From Pseudomonadota bacterium (lineage in GTDB: Bacteria; Pseudomonadota; Alphaproteobacteria; Azospirillales; Azospirillaceae): a stretch of DNA of 12,922 nt. Under the pieces are notes generated by a model. It did not search any database. It saw only the letters and a list, made by a program, of their open reading frames with translations, and was not told the origin of the DNA. This document shows, piece after piece, positions 1-8,767 of the stretch. The stretch spans positions 1-12,922 of the forward strand of contig JAEZID010000286.1 of NCBI GenBank assembly GCA_023416195.1. Reading direction: 5' to 3'. The number at the start of each line of letters is the position of its first letter. Position 1 is the first letter of the stretch. Position numbers and translations under genes: made by a program.

Positions 1-770
1 ATGTCGTGACGGACGATCCGGTCCGCAAGGTCCGGGGCGCGGTCGGCGCTCCAGTCGGCCAGTTCGCGGGCCAAATCGGCGCCGTCCACGACGATTGCCG
101 CCACACCGGAAGCCCCATGCTCGATCAGGGCGCGGCGCGGCGCGTCCGGTCCGGGCAGCAGCAAGGCGGGCGTGGCGGCACGTCCGGCGGCGTCGCTCAC
201 GTCCCGCCACGCGAGGTGGAGCGCGTCGGATTCGGCCTCCAGCAGAGCGTCGGGGGCGGTCGCCGCGCCGGCCCGGACGATCCAGCCGGAGCCGGGAACG
301 ATGGATTGGATGCGCCGGGTCAGTTCCGCCCGCGCCGGGCCGGTGCCGAGGCGCTTGGACACCGCCACGTCGCGTCCCAGCGGGGCGTGCACCAGGAAGC
401 GGCCGGGCAGCGTGACGTCCATGGTCAGGGACGGCCCCTTGCCGCCCACCGCGTCGGTCTTGACCTGGACCAGCACCGGCTGGCCGGTGCGCAGCAGGGT
501 GCCGATGCGCTCCACGCGGCCCTTGGGTCCGCGGGCGTCATTGACGGTCAGAAGACCGGACTTGCCGGTGCCGAGGTCGATGAAGGCGCCGTCCAGACCG
601 GTGGCGATGCGCTCCACCTTGCCCAGGAAGATGTTGCCGAGCCGCGACGGGCGGTCGGCGTGATCGATATAGAGGTCGGTCAGCCGCCCGCCGGTCAGGA
701 CCGCCGCCCGCGTCAGCGGACCGTCGCGGTCCACGAGGATTTCGAGGGACGCTTTCGCCGGGCCACTCAC
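1..770 (-). CDS. Ribonuclease E/G family protein, 3' end cut by window edge
   Basis: This is the N-terminal part (256 full codons) of an RNase E/G family endoribonuclease, which in this family cleaves single-stranded AU-rich RNA in rRNA maturation and mRNA decay. The frame starts at GTG 770 and stays open to the window edge. Residues about 35-125 have the S1-domain pattern of the family, including RLGNIFLGKVERI, GLDGAFIDLG and a GKGPSLT segment. They are followed by the RNase-H-like subdomain, with GSGWIVRAGA near residues 160-169 and AAIVVDG near 224-230. The catalytic aspartates lie further on and are not visible. The start overlaps the maf stop as GTGA, so translation is probably coupled to maf. 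Short RNase E/G proteins directly after maf are usual in alphaproteobacteria. I cannot tell rne-type from rng-type because the C-terminus is missing. The family call is firm. Confidence 0.9.
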   Translation of the reverse strand, partial: MSGPAKASLEILVDRDGPLTRAAVLTGGRLTDLYIDHADRPSRLGNIFLGKVERIATGLDGAFIDLGTGKSGLLTVNDARGPKGRVERIGTLLRTGQPVLVQVKTDAVGGKGPSLTMDVTLPGRFLVHAPLGRDVAVSKRLGTGPARAELTRRIQSIVPGSGWIVRAGAATAPDALLEAESDALHLAWRDVSDAAGRAATPALLLPGPDAPRRALIEHGASGVAAIVVDGADLARELADWSADRAPDLADRIVRHD

Positions 771-1387
771 GGCAGCGGGAAGCCCGCGCCGCGCAGCAGG
801 GCCGCCACTTCGAACAGGGGCAGACCGACCACGTTGCTGTAGGAACCGCCGATCCAGCGGACATGGGCCGCCGCGCGGCCCTGGATCGCGTAACCGCCGG
901 CCTTGCCGTGCCATTCGCCGGACGCGATGTAGGACTCCACCTCCTCGTCGGCCAGCACCTTGAAGGTCACGTCGGTGCGCACGACCCGTTCCGTCCGGCG
1001 GGGCGCCTCGCCGTCGCCGGACGGGGACAGCAGGACCACGCCGCCGAACACCCGGTGCCGGCGGCCGGACAGCAGGGACAGGCAGGACCGCGCCTGCTTT
1101 TCCTCTTCGGCTTTCGGCAGGATGCGGCGGCCGCAGGCGACCACCGTGTCGGCGGCCAGCACGAAGGCGCCCGGATGGCGGGCGGCCACGGCGGCGGCCT
1201 TCTCGCCGGCCAGGCGCAAGGCGTGCTGCGCCGGCAGTTCGCGCGGCCGGGGCGATTCGTCGAGGTCGGCCGGATCCACCGCGTCGGGTACGACGCCGAT
1301 CTGGCGCAACAGATCGAGCCGGCGCGGCGAGGCCGACGCCAGCACGAACCGGGGTTCGGAAGCCATGCGCGTTGCGGTGTAGGTCAC
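767..1387 (-). CDS. maf: Maf family nucleoside triphosphate pyrophosphatase
   Basis: Maf proteins are cytoplasmic house-cleaning enzymes that hydrolyse (d)NTPs, typically dTTP/UTP or modified nucleotides, to monophosphate and pyrophosphate; they have been linked to septum inhibition. The 206-residue product has the family hallmarks in order: the N-terminal LASASPRR phosphate-binding motif (residues about 17-24), AADTVV with the conserved Asp in the middle, and GKAGGYAIQG followed by GSYSNVVGLPL near the C-terminus. The length is normal for the family. The GTG start at 1385-1387 overlaps the infA stop (GTGA). An in-frame ATG at 1364-1366 is an alternative that would remove seven residues; neither has a clear Shine-Dalgarno sequence, so coupling to infA favours GTG. 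The gene lies between infA and the RNase E/G gene in one run. Exact nucleotide preference cannot be read from the sequence. Confidence 0.95.
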   Translation of the reverse strand: MTYTATRMASEPRFVLASASPRRLDLLRQIGVVPDAVDPADLDESPRPRELPAQHALRLAGEKAAAVAARHPGAFVLAADTVVACGRRILPKAEEEKQARSCLSLLSGRRHRVFGGVVLLSPSGDGEAPRRTERVVRTDVTFKVLADEEVESYIASGEWHGKAGGYAIQGRAAAHVRWIGGSYSNVVGLPLFEVAALLRGAGFPLP

Positions 1388-1602
1388 TTGAACCGGAACG
1401 TGATCCGGCCCTTGGTCAGATCGTACGGCGTCATTTCGACGTTGACCCGGTCGCCGGCCAGAACGCGGATGCGGTTCTTGCGCATCTTGCCCGACGTGTG
1501 CGCCAGAACCTCATGTTCGTTGTCGAGCTTCACACGGAACATCGCGTTCGGCAGCAGCTCGACGACAGTCCCGGAGAACTCGATCAGGTCTTCCTTAGCC
1601 AT
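1384..1602 (-). CDS. infA: Translation initiation factor IF-1
   Basis: IF-1 binds the ribosomal A site during 30S initiation complex formation and supports IF-2 and IF-3. The product has the standard length of 72 residues and is a single S1/OB-fold domain throughout. It starts MAKEDLIEFSGTVVELLPNA and carries the family-typical segments FRVKLDNEHEVLAH, SGKMRKNRIR and GDRVNVEMTPYDLTKGRI near the C-terminus. The ATG start at 1600-1602 has only a weak purine stretch (AAGGG about 4 bases upstream), common for infA. It is the first gene of a tightly coupled infA-maf-RNase E/G run, with its stop codon overlapping the maf start. The 289 bases upstream separate it from the preceding same-strand transglycosylase gene and probably hold its promoter. 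Confidence 0.98.
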   Translation of the reverse strand: MAKEDLIEFSGTVVELLPNAMFRVKLDNEHEVLAHTSGKMRKNRIRVLAGDRVNVEMTPYDLTKGRITFRFK

Positions 1603-1633
1603 AGGCCCTTAAGTCCGTAGCAGTTTCGGGCCA

Positions 1634-1663
1634 ATAACTGACGCCACGGCGCGCCGGGGTCAA
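1634..1663 (-). promoter_or_regulatory. Possible infA promoter
   Basis: On the minus strand TTGACC (1663-1658) is followed after 18 bases by AGTTAT (1639-1634). The -35 hexamer is good and the -10 is poor (3 of 6). It sits about 32 bases upstream of the infA start, a plausible place. This is a weak match only. Confidence 0.25.
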
Positions 1664-1737
1664 GTGGGATTCCAAACGCTCCTTTCAACCCCTGAAGGGT
1701 ACGATGAATCGAATTTCCCAAATTTGATCGGGGGCAG

Positions 1738-1776
1738 GCCGGCCAGCCGAAAGGGGAAATCGGCCCGAAGGCCGGC
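1738..1776 (-). other. Two-tier stem-loop in the infA upstream region
   Basis: GCCGGCC (1738-1744) pairs perfectly with GGCCGGC (1770-1776). Inside it GCCGA (1746-1750) pairs with TCGGC (1760-1764) around a 9-base purine-rich loop, leaving unpaired bases between the two stems. It lies between the transglycosylase stop and the infA start. No T-run follows on the minus strand, so it is not a classic intrinsic terminator. It may lie in the tail of the upstream transcript or the leader of infA. Confidence 0.4.
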
Positions 1777-1840
1777 TCGAACCAGCCAAGCTCCGCCCGG
1801 GTTGAAGTTCGGGAGTCGGAGGCATGCGCCGGATGCATGG

Positions 1841-1880
1841 CTTCGGCGGCACCGGCGGACGCGAAACAACGCCGCCGAAG
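1841..1880 (-). terminator. Inverted repeat just downstream of the transglycosylase-like gene
   Basis: CTTCGGCGGC (1841-1850) and GCCGCCGAAG (1871-1880) are a perfect 10-bp inverted repeat with a 20-base loop, starting 11 bases after the TAG stop at 1892-1894. The position suits a 3'-end structure that terminates or protects the transcript. There is no T-tract on the minus strand, so a Rho-independent terminator is not proven. Confidence 0.4.
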
Positions 1881-1891
1881 AGAGGCTGGGC

Positions 1892-2908
1892 CTACCCGAG
1901 CAGATCGTCGTCGGCGTCGCCGGGGGCCTGGGCGGACTGGAAGGCGCTGAGCGGGGAGTCGCCGCCGTCGAGGCGCTGGCGCGGCTCGGCGGCCTGGGCG
2001 ATCAGCGCGAACATGTCCTTCTGGTCGGTTTCCATCTTCCGCGTCAGCCGCGCGATGGTCTCCGAGGCGGTCAGGGCGCGGCCGTTCGCCCGGTCGAAGA
2101 AGAGGTTGTGGTTGGCCTTGGCCGCCGACGGCAGCACCTCCGCCGCCGTGGCCTTCGGGGTCGACTCGGCGGCGCGGATCAGCTTGGCGGCGCCGCCCAC
2201 GCCCATGACGTAGGCGATGCGGCTTTCGGTCTCGCTGACCGGGCGCTTCAGCCGCTGTTCCAGCCGGGCGCGCCCTTCCGACAGATAGCGCGCGGCCATG
2301 CCGGCGGAAAGGTCCACGTCATGGCGCAGGTCCAGGATCTTGCGGCGCGCCGCCGGGTCGGAGACCGAGGGGATGCCGTTGCGGCTCTGGATCGCGCCGG
2401 CCAGTTCGCCCTGGCCGTAGGCGGCGCCGTGGCGGCGGAACAGGTCGAGCCACGTGCGCTCCAGGAACTGGAACGGGCCGGCGGCGGAGCTGGAGCGGTT
2501 CTTGGCCGCCGGGTTCAGGCCGCTTTCCTGGGTCGCCTGGGCGAGGATGGCGGTGAAGCTGTGCCCCGACAGGCCGGCGACCTGCTGGGCCGCCAGCACC
2601 ACGCGGCCGGCGGCGGCGCTGTTCGCCATGGCGGCGGCCGAGACCGAGTTCGCGGAAGCGTTGGGCTTGCGGCCGGGCAACGGCACGGTGGTGCCGTCGG
2701 CCAGCAGCATGGGCGGTTCGGGCTTCTGAAGCGGGACCGGCGGCGCCTTCTGCCCGTTGCCCAGCCGGCCTTTCGGCACGGGCTGCGCCTGGGCGAGCAG
2801 ATCCTGGAACGACGGGGCGGAACCGCCGGCGGCGTTGCCCGCCGGGCCGGCCTGAACGTCCGGCTTGCGTTCGGGGATCGGGGCGATGTGAGGCTGCGCG
2901 ACCTTCAT
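1892..2908 (-). CDS. SLT-type lytic transglycosylase-like protein without signal peptide
   Basis: The 338-residue product contains a lysozyme-like SLT/goose-lysozyme fold segment at about residues 110-165. AILAQATQESGLNP includes the presumed catalytic Glu128, followed by SSAAGPFQFLERTW (about 140-153), the usual second motif. Such enzymes cleave the glycan strands of peptidoglycan. The first 90 residues are Pro/Ala/Gln-rich and look disordered. The last residues are acidic (DADDDLLG). No hydrophobic signal peptide or membrane segment is visible, so how it reaches the periplasm, if it does, is unclear. The ATG at 2906-2908 has a poor ribosome site, but an in-frame TGA six codons upstream rules out a longer N-terminus there. 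It lies 95 bases after the hybrid kinase on the same strand. A role in localised wall remodelling for an envelope machine is possible but is inference. Confidence 0.8.
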   Translation of the reverse strand: MKVAQPHIAPIPERKPDVQAGPAGNAAGGSAPSFQDLLAQAQPVPKGRLGNGQKAPPVPLQKPEPPMLLADGTTVPLPGRKPNASANSVSAAAMANSAAAGRVVLAAQQVAGLSGHSFTAILAQATQESGLNPAAKNRSSSAAGPFQFLERTWLDLFRRHGAAYGQGELAGAIQSRNGIPSVSDPAARRKILDLRHDVDLSAGMAARYLSEGRARLEQRLKRPVSETESRIAYVMGVGGAAKLIRAAESTPKATAAEVLPSAAKANHNLFFDRANGRALTASETIARLTRKMETDQKDMFALIAQAAEPRQRLDGGDSPLSAFQSAQAPGDADDDLLG

Positions 2909-2980
2909 GGAACACCGGCACCGTCAGGACGATGCCGCCACGGAGTTCGAAGGAACCGGGCGGCAGGGTGGAACGGTACC

Positions 2981-2989
2981 CGTATAACA
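2981..2989 (-). promoter_or_regulatory. Possible extended -10 promoter for the transglycosylase-like gene
   Basis: The minus strand reads TGTTATACG at 2989-2981, an extended -10 shape (TG, one base, TATACG), about 72 bases before the transglycosylase start. A TTGAAT at 3011-3006 lies 19 bases upstream, overlapping the end of the kinase gene. Spacing is long, so support is modest. If real it would let the gene be transcribed apart from the kinase gene. Confidence 0.3.
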
Positions 2990-3003
2990 CACAGTCGTTA
3001 ATT

Positions 3004-5283
<2,280 letters not shown>

Positions 5284-5353
5284 CGGGCGGAACACCTTCC
5301 TCGAAAAAGCAGGGCAGGCTAACGAACGCCGGTGCCGCCTTCGATGATTTAAC

Positions 5354-5382
5354 TCAATAGCACCTCAACCCGGCCTTGTGAA
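5354..5382 (-). promoter_or_regulatory. Candidate promoter of the hybrid kinase gene
   Basis: On the minus strand TTCACA (5382-5377) and TATTGA (5359-5354) are separated by 17 bases, about 70 bases upstream of the kinase start. The -35 matches 5 of 6 and the -10 matches 3 of 6. It is the best sigma70-like pair I found in the 232-base gap between the phosphatase stop and the kinase start. Confidence 0.35.
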
Positions 5383-5462
5383 ACTTCTTCAACGGAATCG
5401 CGAAAAGGGCCACGCAAAATGCACAGGCCGGATGCTTCTTTCGCACACCGCACGGCAATGTA

Positions 5463-5512
5463 CGAAAGGGTTCGAACCGAAAGCGTTCGATGGAACGCAT
5501 CGAACGCTTTCG
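5463..5512. repeat. 15-bp perfect inverted repeat plus a third copy of its core
   Basis: CGAAAGCGTTCGATG (5478-5492) and CATCGAACGCTTTCG (5498-5512) are perfect inverted arms around a 5-base loop. Just to the left, 5463-5475 carries CGAAAGGGTTCGA, matching the core of the left arm at 12 of 13 positions in direct orientation 15 bases away. The structure begins three bases after the phosphatase stop on the minus strand, so it can form a strong 3'-end hairpin of that transcript. No T-tract follows. The additional core copy could pair alternatively, or the three copies could be protein sites. Confidence 0.6.
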
Positions 5513-5515
5513 ACA

Positions 5516-5977
5516 TCACACGGTCGGGCCACGCGACAGGGGGAAGCGTTCCTTGATCTTCTCCAGAAGACCGTCGCGGACCTTGCGGTAGGCCTCCAGC
5601 ATCGCCTCGCGGTTGCCGTCGACCAGGGTGGGGTCGAAGGTGTTCCAGAACTCCACGTCGCAGGCCATGGTGCGCGTCATTTCGATGGCGCGGTGCTGGG
5701 CCTCCGGCGACAGGGAGATGATAAGGTCGAAATTGGCGTCCTCCAGATCCTCGAAGGTGCGGCAGCGGTGGCGGGAGATGTCGATGCCCATCTCCTCCAT
5801 CACCGCGACGGCGAAGGGGTCCACCTCGTCGCCCTCGCGCACGCCGACCGAATCGATGTAGATCCGCGCGCCGTGGAAATGCTTCATCATCGCCGCCGCC
5901 ATGGGCGAGCGGATCATGTTGTAGGTGCAGGCGAACAGGACGCTCGACACGGGGAGCGACTGCATCACCGGGGCCAT
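5516..5977 (-). CDS. Low-molecular-weight protein tyrosine phosphatase family protein
   Basis: The 153-residue cytoplasmic product has the CX5R(S) phosphate-binding loop at the N-terminus: VLFACTYNMIRSP with nucleophile Cys17 and Arg23-Ser24. Near the C-terminus FDP (Asp115-Pro116) matches the general-acid Asp-Pro of the family. This family includes protein tyrosine phosphatases and arsenate reductases. The sequence alone does not decide between them, but the constant neighbourhood with hisD and UPF0262 in alphaproteobacteria argues for a housekeeping phosphatase role rather than arsenic resistance; no ars genes are nearby. It starts 16 bases after the UPF0262 stop and is the last gene of the hisG-led run. 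ATG 5975-5977 is used; an in-frame ATG at codon 5 is a possible alternative, as neither has a strong ribosome site. A long inverted repeat follows the stop. Confidence 0.9.
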   Translation of the reverse strand: MAPVMQSLPVSSVLFACTYNMIRSPMAAAMMKHFHGARIYIDSVGVREGDEVDPFAVAVMEEMGIDISRHRCRTFEDLEDANFDLIISLSPEAQHRAIEMTRTMACDVEFWNTFDPTLVDGNREAMLEAYRKVRDGLLEKIKERFPLSRGPTV

Positions 5978-5993
5978 GCGCCGCCCCGCCCCG

Positions 5994-6476
5994 TCAGCCG
6001 CGGATGTGCAGGACGCAGATCAGCGTGAACAGCCGCCGCGCCGTCTGAAGATCCATTTCGACTTTCCCGGCGAGCCGTTCGCGCAGCATTTCCGACCCCT
6101 CGTTGTGCAGGCCGCGGCGCCCCATGTCGATCGCCTCGATCTGCGACGGCGTGGCGCGCTTGATGGCGTTGTAGTAGCTCTCGCAGATCAGGAAATAGTC
6201 CTTCACGATCGACCGGAAGCCGGTCACCGGCAGCGTGATCTTGTCGAGCGCGCTGTCGTCGTCGCGCCGGACGTCGAAGACGAGGCGGTTGTCCTCGATC
6301 GAAAGGTGCAGGTGATAGGGGCCGGCGTCCGCGTGGTCGCACGGGCAGAACTCGTTGTCCTCCAGCAGGTCGAAGATGGCGACCGCGCGCTCGTGCTCGA
6401 CCTCCGGCTTGCGCCGGACGACGGTCTTCTCGTCGAGGACGACGTGGACGATGCGGCGGTTGCCCTTCGAACTCAC
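5994..6476 (-). CDS. UPF0262 family protein
   Basis: This 160-residue cytoplasmic protein matches the alphaproteobacterial UPF0262 family by its N-terminal segments (IVHVVLDEKTVVRR, ERAVAIFDLLEDN), the internal GPYHLHLSIEDNRLVFDVR stretch, the TLPVTGFRSIVKDYFLICES region and a C-terminal helix ending DLQTARRLFTLICVLHIRG. The function of the family is unknown and no catalytic motif is evident. The start is GTG at 6474-6476, overlapping the hisD stop codon as GTGA, which points to coupled translation. The fixed position after hisD and before the phosphatase is the usual arrangement in this class and suggests co-expression, not necessarily a histidine role. Length is normal for the family. Confidence 0.92.
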   Translation of the reverse strand: MSSKGNRRIVHVVLDEKTVVRRKPEVEHERAVAIFDLLEDNEFCPCDHADAGPYHLHLSIEDNRLVFDVRRDDDSALDKITLPVTGFRSIVKDYFLICESYYNAIKRATPSQIEAIDMGRRGLHNEGSEMLRERLAGKVEMDLQTARRLFTLICVLHIRG

Positions 6477-7780
6477 GCGGCACCTCCCTGCGGCAGGCGG
6501 AGCGCCACGGACAGCGCGTGGGCGTCCAGCCCCTCGGCGCGGGCCAGCGTCACCGCCGCCGGACCGATGGCCTGGATGCTGGTCGCGTCGCAGGCGACGA
6601 AGGTCGTCCGCTTCATGAAGTCCAGCACGTTCAGGCCCGAGGAGAAACGCGCGCTGCGCGCCGTCGGCAGGACGTGGTTGGGGCCGGCGACGTAATCGCC
6701 GATGGCCTCCGGCGTGTGGCGGCCGAGGAAGATGGCCCCGGCGTTGCGGACCTTCGCCGACAGGGCGTCGGGATCCTCGACGGCCAGCTCCAGATGCTCC
6801 GGCGCCAGGCGGTCGATCAGGGCCGGGGAGTCGGCCATCAGGTCGCGGACGACGATGATGGCGCCATTGTCATTCCAGCTTTTCCGCGCGATCTCCGTGC
6901 GCGGCAGCGTCAGGAAATGGATCAGGATCGCGTCTTCCACCTTCTTCGCGAAATCCGCGTCGTCGGTGATGAGGATCGACTGGGCCGAGGTGTCGTGCTC
7001 CGCCTGGGACAGCAGGTCCATGGCGATCCAGGCCGGATCGTTCCTGTTGTCGGCGACCACCAGGATCTCCGACGGGCCGGCGATGCTGTCGATGCCGACC
7101 GTGCCGTAGACCAGACGCTTGGCGGCGGCGACGAAGGCGTTGCCGGGGCCGACGATCTTGTCCACCGGCGCGATGGTCGCGGTCCCGTAGGCCAGCGCGG
7201 CCACGGCCTGGGCGCCGCCCACCCGGTAAATCTCGGTGATGCCGCATCGCTTGGCGGCGGCCAGCACCAGCGGGTTGATGATCCCGTCCGGCGTCGGCAC
7301 CACCATCACGATGCGCTCCACGCCCGCCACCCTGGCCGGCAGGGCGTTCATCAGGACGGAGCTGGGATAGGCCGCCGTGCCGCCCGGCACGTACAGCCCC
7401 GCCGCCCCCACAGGAGTCCAGCGCGCGCCGAGCCGCACGCCCTGGGCGTCGCGGTAGTCGGTGACGTCCGGCACCTGAAGGCGGTGGAAGCTCTCGATCC
7501 GCTCGGCGGCGGTGTCCAGCGCGGCCAGCAGGTCGCCGCCGCACTTGCCGACCGCCGCGTCCACCTCGTCCTGGCCGATGCGCAGGGTGTCGGGGGTGAG
7601 CGTCTGGCGGTCCCAGCGGGCGGTGTAGTCGATCAGCGCCGCATCGCCGCGCTTGCGCACGTCGTCGATGACCCCGGCGACGAGATTCTGCACGTCCTCG
7701 CTGGTCTCGCGCTTGGCGTGCAGGAGCCCCTCGAAACCTTCGTTGAAGCGAGGGTCCTGGGCATCAAGCCTGACGGGCAT
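6473..7780 (-). CDS. hisD: Histidinol dehydrogenase
   Basis: HisD carries out the last two steps of histidine synthesis, NAD-dependent oxidation of L-histidinol to L-histidinal and then to L-histidine, in the cytoplasm. The 435-residue product is full length. Residues matching the known zinc and catalytic sites are all present: Gln259 and His262 in LSQAEHD, catalytic Glu328-His329 in LAPEHLEL, Asp362 in IGDYVAGPNHVLPT, and His421 in LDAHALSV. The NAD-binding region has GLYVPGG (128-134) and YRVGGAQAVAAL (185-196). The start at 7778-7780 lies inside the 3' end of hisG, a 17-base overlap, and the stop overlaps the UPF0262 start by four bases. This makes a tightly coupled hisG-hisD-UPF0262 unit. 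No anomalies were seen. Confidence 0.98.
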   Translation of the reverse strand: MPVRLDAQDPRFNEGFEGLLHAKRETSEDVQNLVAGVIDDVRKRGDAALIDYTARWDRQTLTPDTLRIGQDEVDAAVGKCGGDLLAALDTAAERIESFHRLQVPDVTDYRDAQGVRLGARWTPVGAAGLYVPGGTAAYPSSVLMNALPARVAGVERIVMVVPTPDGIINPLVLAAAKRCGITEIYRVGGAQAVAALAYGTATIAPVDKIVGPGNAFVAAAKRLVYGTVGIDSIAGPSEILVVADNRNDPAWIAMDLLSQAEHDTSAQSILITDDADFAKKVEDAILIHFLTLPRTEIARKSWNDNGAIIVVRDLMADSPALIDRLAPEHLELAVEDPDALSAKVRNAGAIFLGRHTPEAIGDYVAGPNHVLPTARSARFSSGLNVLDFMKRTTFVACDATSIQAIGPAAVTLARAEGLDAHALSVALRLPQGGAA

Positions 7781-8489
7781 TCACGGCCTCCCGGAAGCGT
7801 TCGATCCAGCGGGAAATTTCCTCGGGCCGCGTCTTGAAGGCGGCCCGGTTGACGATGAGGCGGGAGGTCACGTCGGCGATGTGCTCGATCTCCACCAGCC
7901 CGTTGGCCTTCAGCGTGGACCCGGTGGACACCAGATCCACGATGCGGCGGCACAGGCCCAGCGTGGGGGCAAGCTCCATCGCGCCGTTCAGCTTCACACA
8001 TTCGGCCTGCACGCCACGCGCGGCGAAATGACGCTTGGTGACCTCCGGATATTTGGTCGCCACGCGCACATGGCTCCAGCGCGAGGGGTCGTCGCTCTCG
8101 CCCAGGGCGGCGGGCTCGGCCACCGACAGGCGGCACTTTCCGATGCCGAGGTCGAGCGGCGCGTAGATCTCCGGATAGTCGAATTCCATCAGCACGTCGT
8201 TGCCGGCCACGCCCAGATGGGCGGCGCCGAAGGCGACGAAGGTCGCCACGTCGAAGGACCGAACGCGGATGATGCTGAGATTGGGCACGTTGGTCGCAAA
8301 GCGCAGGAGCCGGCTGTCCTCGTTGTCGAACTCGGCTTCCGGCTCGATGCCGGCGTGCGAGAGCAACGGGCGCAGTTCCTTCAGAATGCGTCCCTTGGGC
8401 AGGGCCAGGACCAGCTGCTGGGTGTCCGTCCGGTCGCTGGCCTTCTGGTCGGGGGCCGGCGCGCCAGGGGCACGGGTATCGGCGGGCAA
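7764..8489 (-). CDS. hisG: ATP phosphoribosyltransferase, short-form catalytic subunit
   Basis: HisG condenses ATP with PRPP, the first and feedback-controlled step of histidine synthesis. The product (241 residues) opens its core with LVLALPKGRILKEL (about 26-39) and has the PRPP-binding loop DLVSTGSTLKANGL (185-198). It ends at about residue 241 without the regulatory ACT-like domain, so it is the short form that normally needs the HisZ subunit, which is not in this window. The start is a TTG at 8487-8489, supported by GAGGAG six bases upstream; no ATG or GTG fits better. About 22 N-terminal residues rich in Pro, Ala and Asp precede the conserved core and are probably disordered. The 3' end overlaps hisD by 17 bases. 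It is transcribed divergently from the SAM-II/met region. Confidence 0.97.
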   Translation of the reverse strand: MPADTRAPGAPAPDQKASDRTDTQQLVLALPKGRILKELRPLLSHAGIEPEAEFDNEDSRLLRFATNVPNLSIIRVRSFDVATFVAFGAAHLGVAGNDVLMEFDYPEIYAPLDLGIGKCRLSVAEPAALGESDDPSRWSHVRVATKYPEVTKRHFAARGVQAECVKLNGAMELAPTLGLCRRIVDLVSTGSTLKANGLVEIEHIADVTSRLIVNRAAFKTRPEEISRWIERFREAVNARQA

Positions 8490-8599
8490 AGAACTCTCCT
8501 CGGGCTAGACCGCTGCCCGGATATAGCACATTCCGCGCCGCCGTCACCGGATTAGGAGGCGTATGCGGTGCGCTCCCGGCATGGCCGGTCGGCAAAGCC

Positions 8600-8640
8600 A
8601 TTTTAACATGTGAAATTTGCTGTTTTATGTTTTTACACAG
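8600..8640 (-). promoter_or_regulatory. AT-rich island upstream of hisG, possible promoter
   Basis: This is the only markedly AT-rich stretch in the hisG upstream region. On the minus strand it offers TAAAAT (8605-8600, 5 of 6 to the -10 consensus), but no good -35 at the right distance. The rest of 8490-8658 shows no gene. The region right of it serves the opposite strand. The call is tentative. Confidence 0.25.
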
Positions 8641-8658
8641 GACCCGGCATTTTCTCGC

Positions 8659-8688
8659 TTGACCAATTGCCCACAGACATTGTAGATA
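8659..8688 (+). promoter_or_regulatory. Sigma70-like promoter ahead of the SAM-II-like leader
   Basis: TTGACC (8659-8664) and TAGATA (8683-8688) are separated by 18 bases. Transcription would start near 8695, a few bases before a 6-bp hairpin (8699-8713) and directly before the riboswitch-like fold. The spacing of promoter and aptamer is what a riboswitch leader needs. Confidence 0.5.
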
Positions 8689-8715
8689 AGTTCTCGGACG
8701 CCCACCGTGGGCGCC

Positions 8716-8766
8716 CCGCGGCAATTTGAACCCAGCAGCTTGCGCCGCGTCACCAAACGCTAAAGC
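8716..8766 (+). ncRNA. SAM-II riboswitch-like aptamer
   Basis: The segment folds as the SAM-II H-type pseudoknot. Stem P1 is CGCGGC (8717-8722) with GCCGCG (8744-8749). The long loop begins AATTTG and ends GCTTGC. The downstream tail CAAA (8754-8757) pairs with TTTG (8725-8728) in the loop. Then follows GCTAAAG (8759-8765), the strongly conserved 3' element of this class. SAM-II RNAs are typically found in alphaproteobacteria before methionine genes and turn expression down when S-adenosylmethionine is abundant. Here the plus-strand genes that follow include metQ and metN. The pseudoknot helix is short (4 bp) and the base after TTGC differs from the usual A, so this is a probable rather than certain call. 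Confidence 0.68.
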
Positions 8767-8767
8767 G

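Noticed and set aside
1770..1800. A tRNA T-arm-like stretch on the minus strand (GGTTCGAGCC).
   Set aside because: Stem bases around the TTCGAGC loop do not pair properly, and no acceptor stem or anticodon arm is found within 90 bases on either side.
5478..5512. The 15-bp hairpin as a classic Rho-independent terminator.
   Set aside because: Neither strand has a T-run after it, so only a 3'-end stem or repeat is claimed.
5516..5977. Arsenate reductase (arsC) naming for the phosphatase gene.
   Set aside because: The CX5R family covers both functions, no arsenic genes are near, and the housekeeping neighbourhood favours a phosphatase role; the family name is kept instead.
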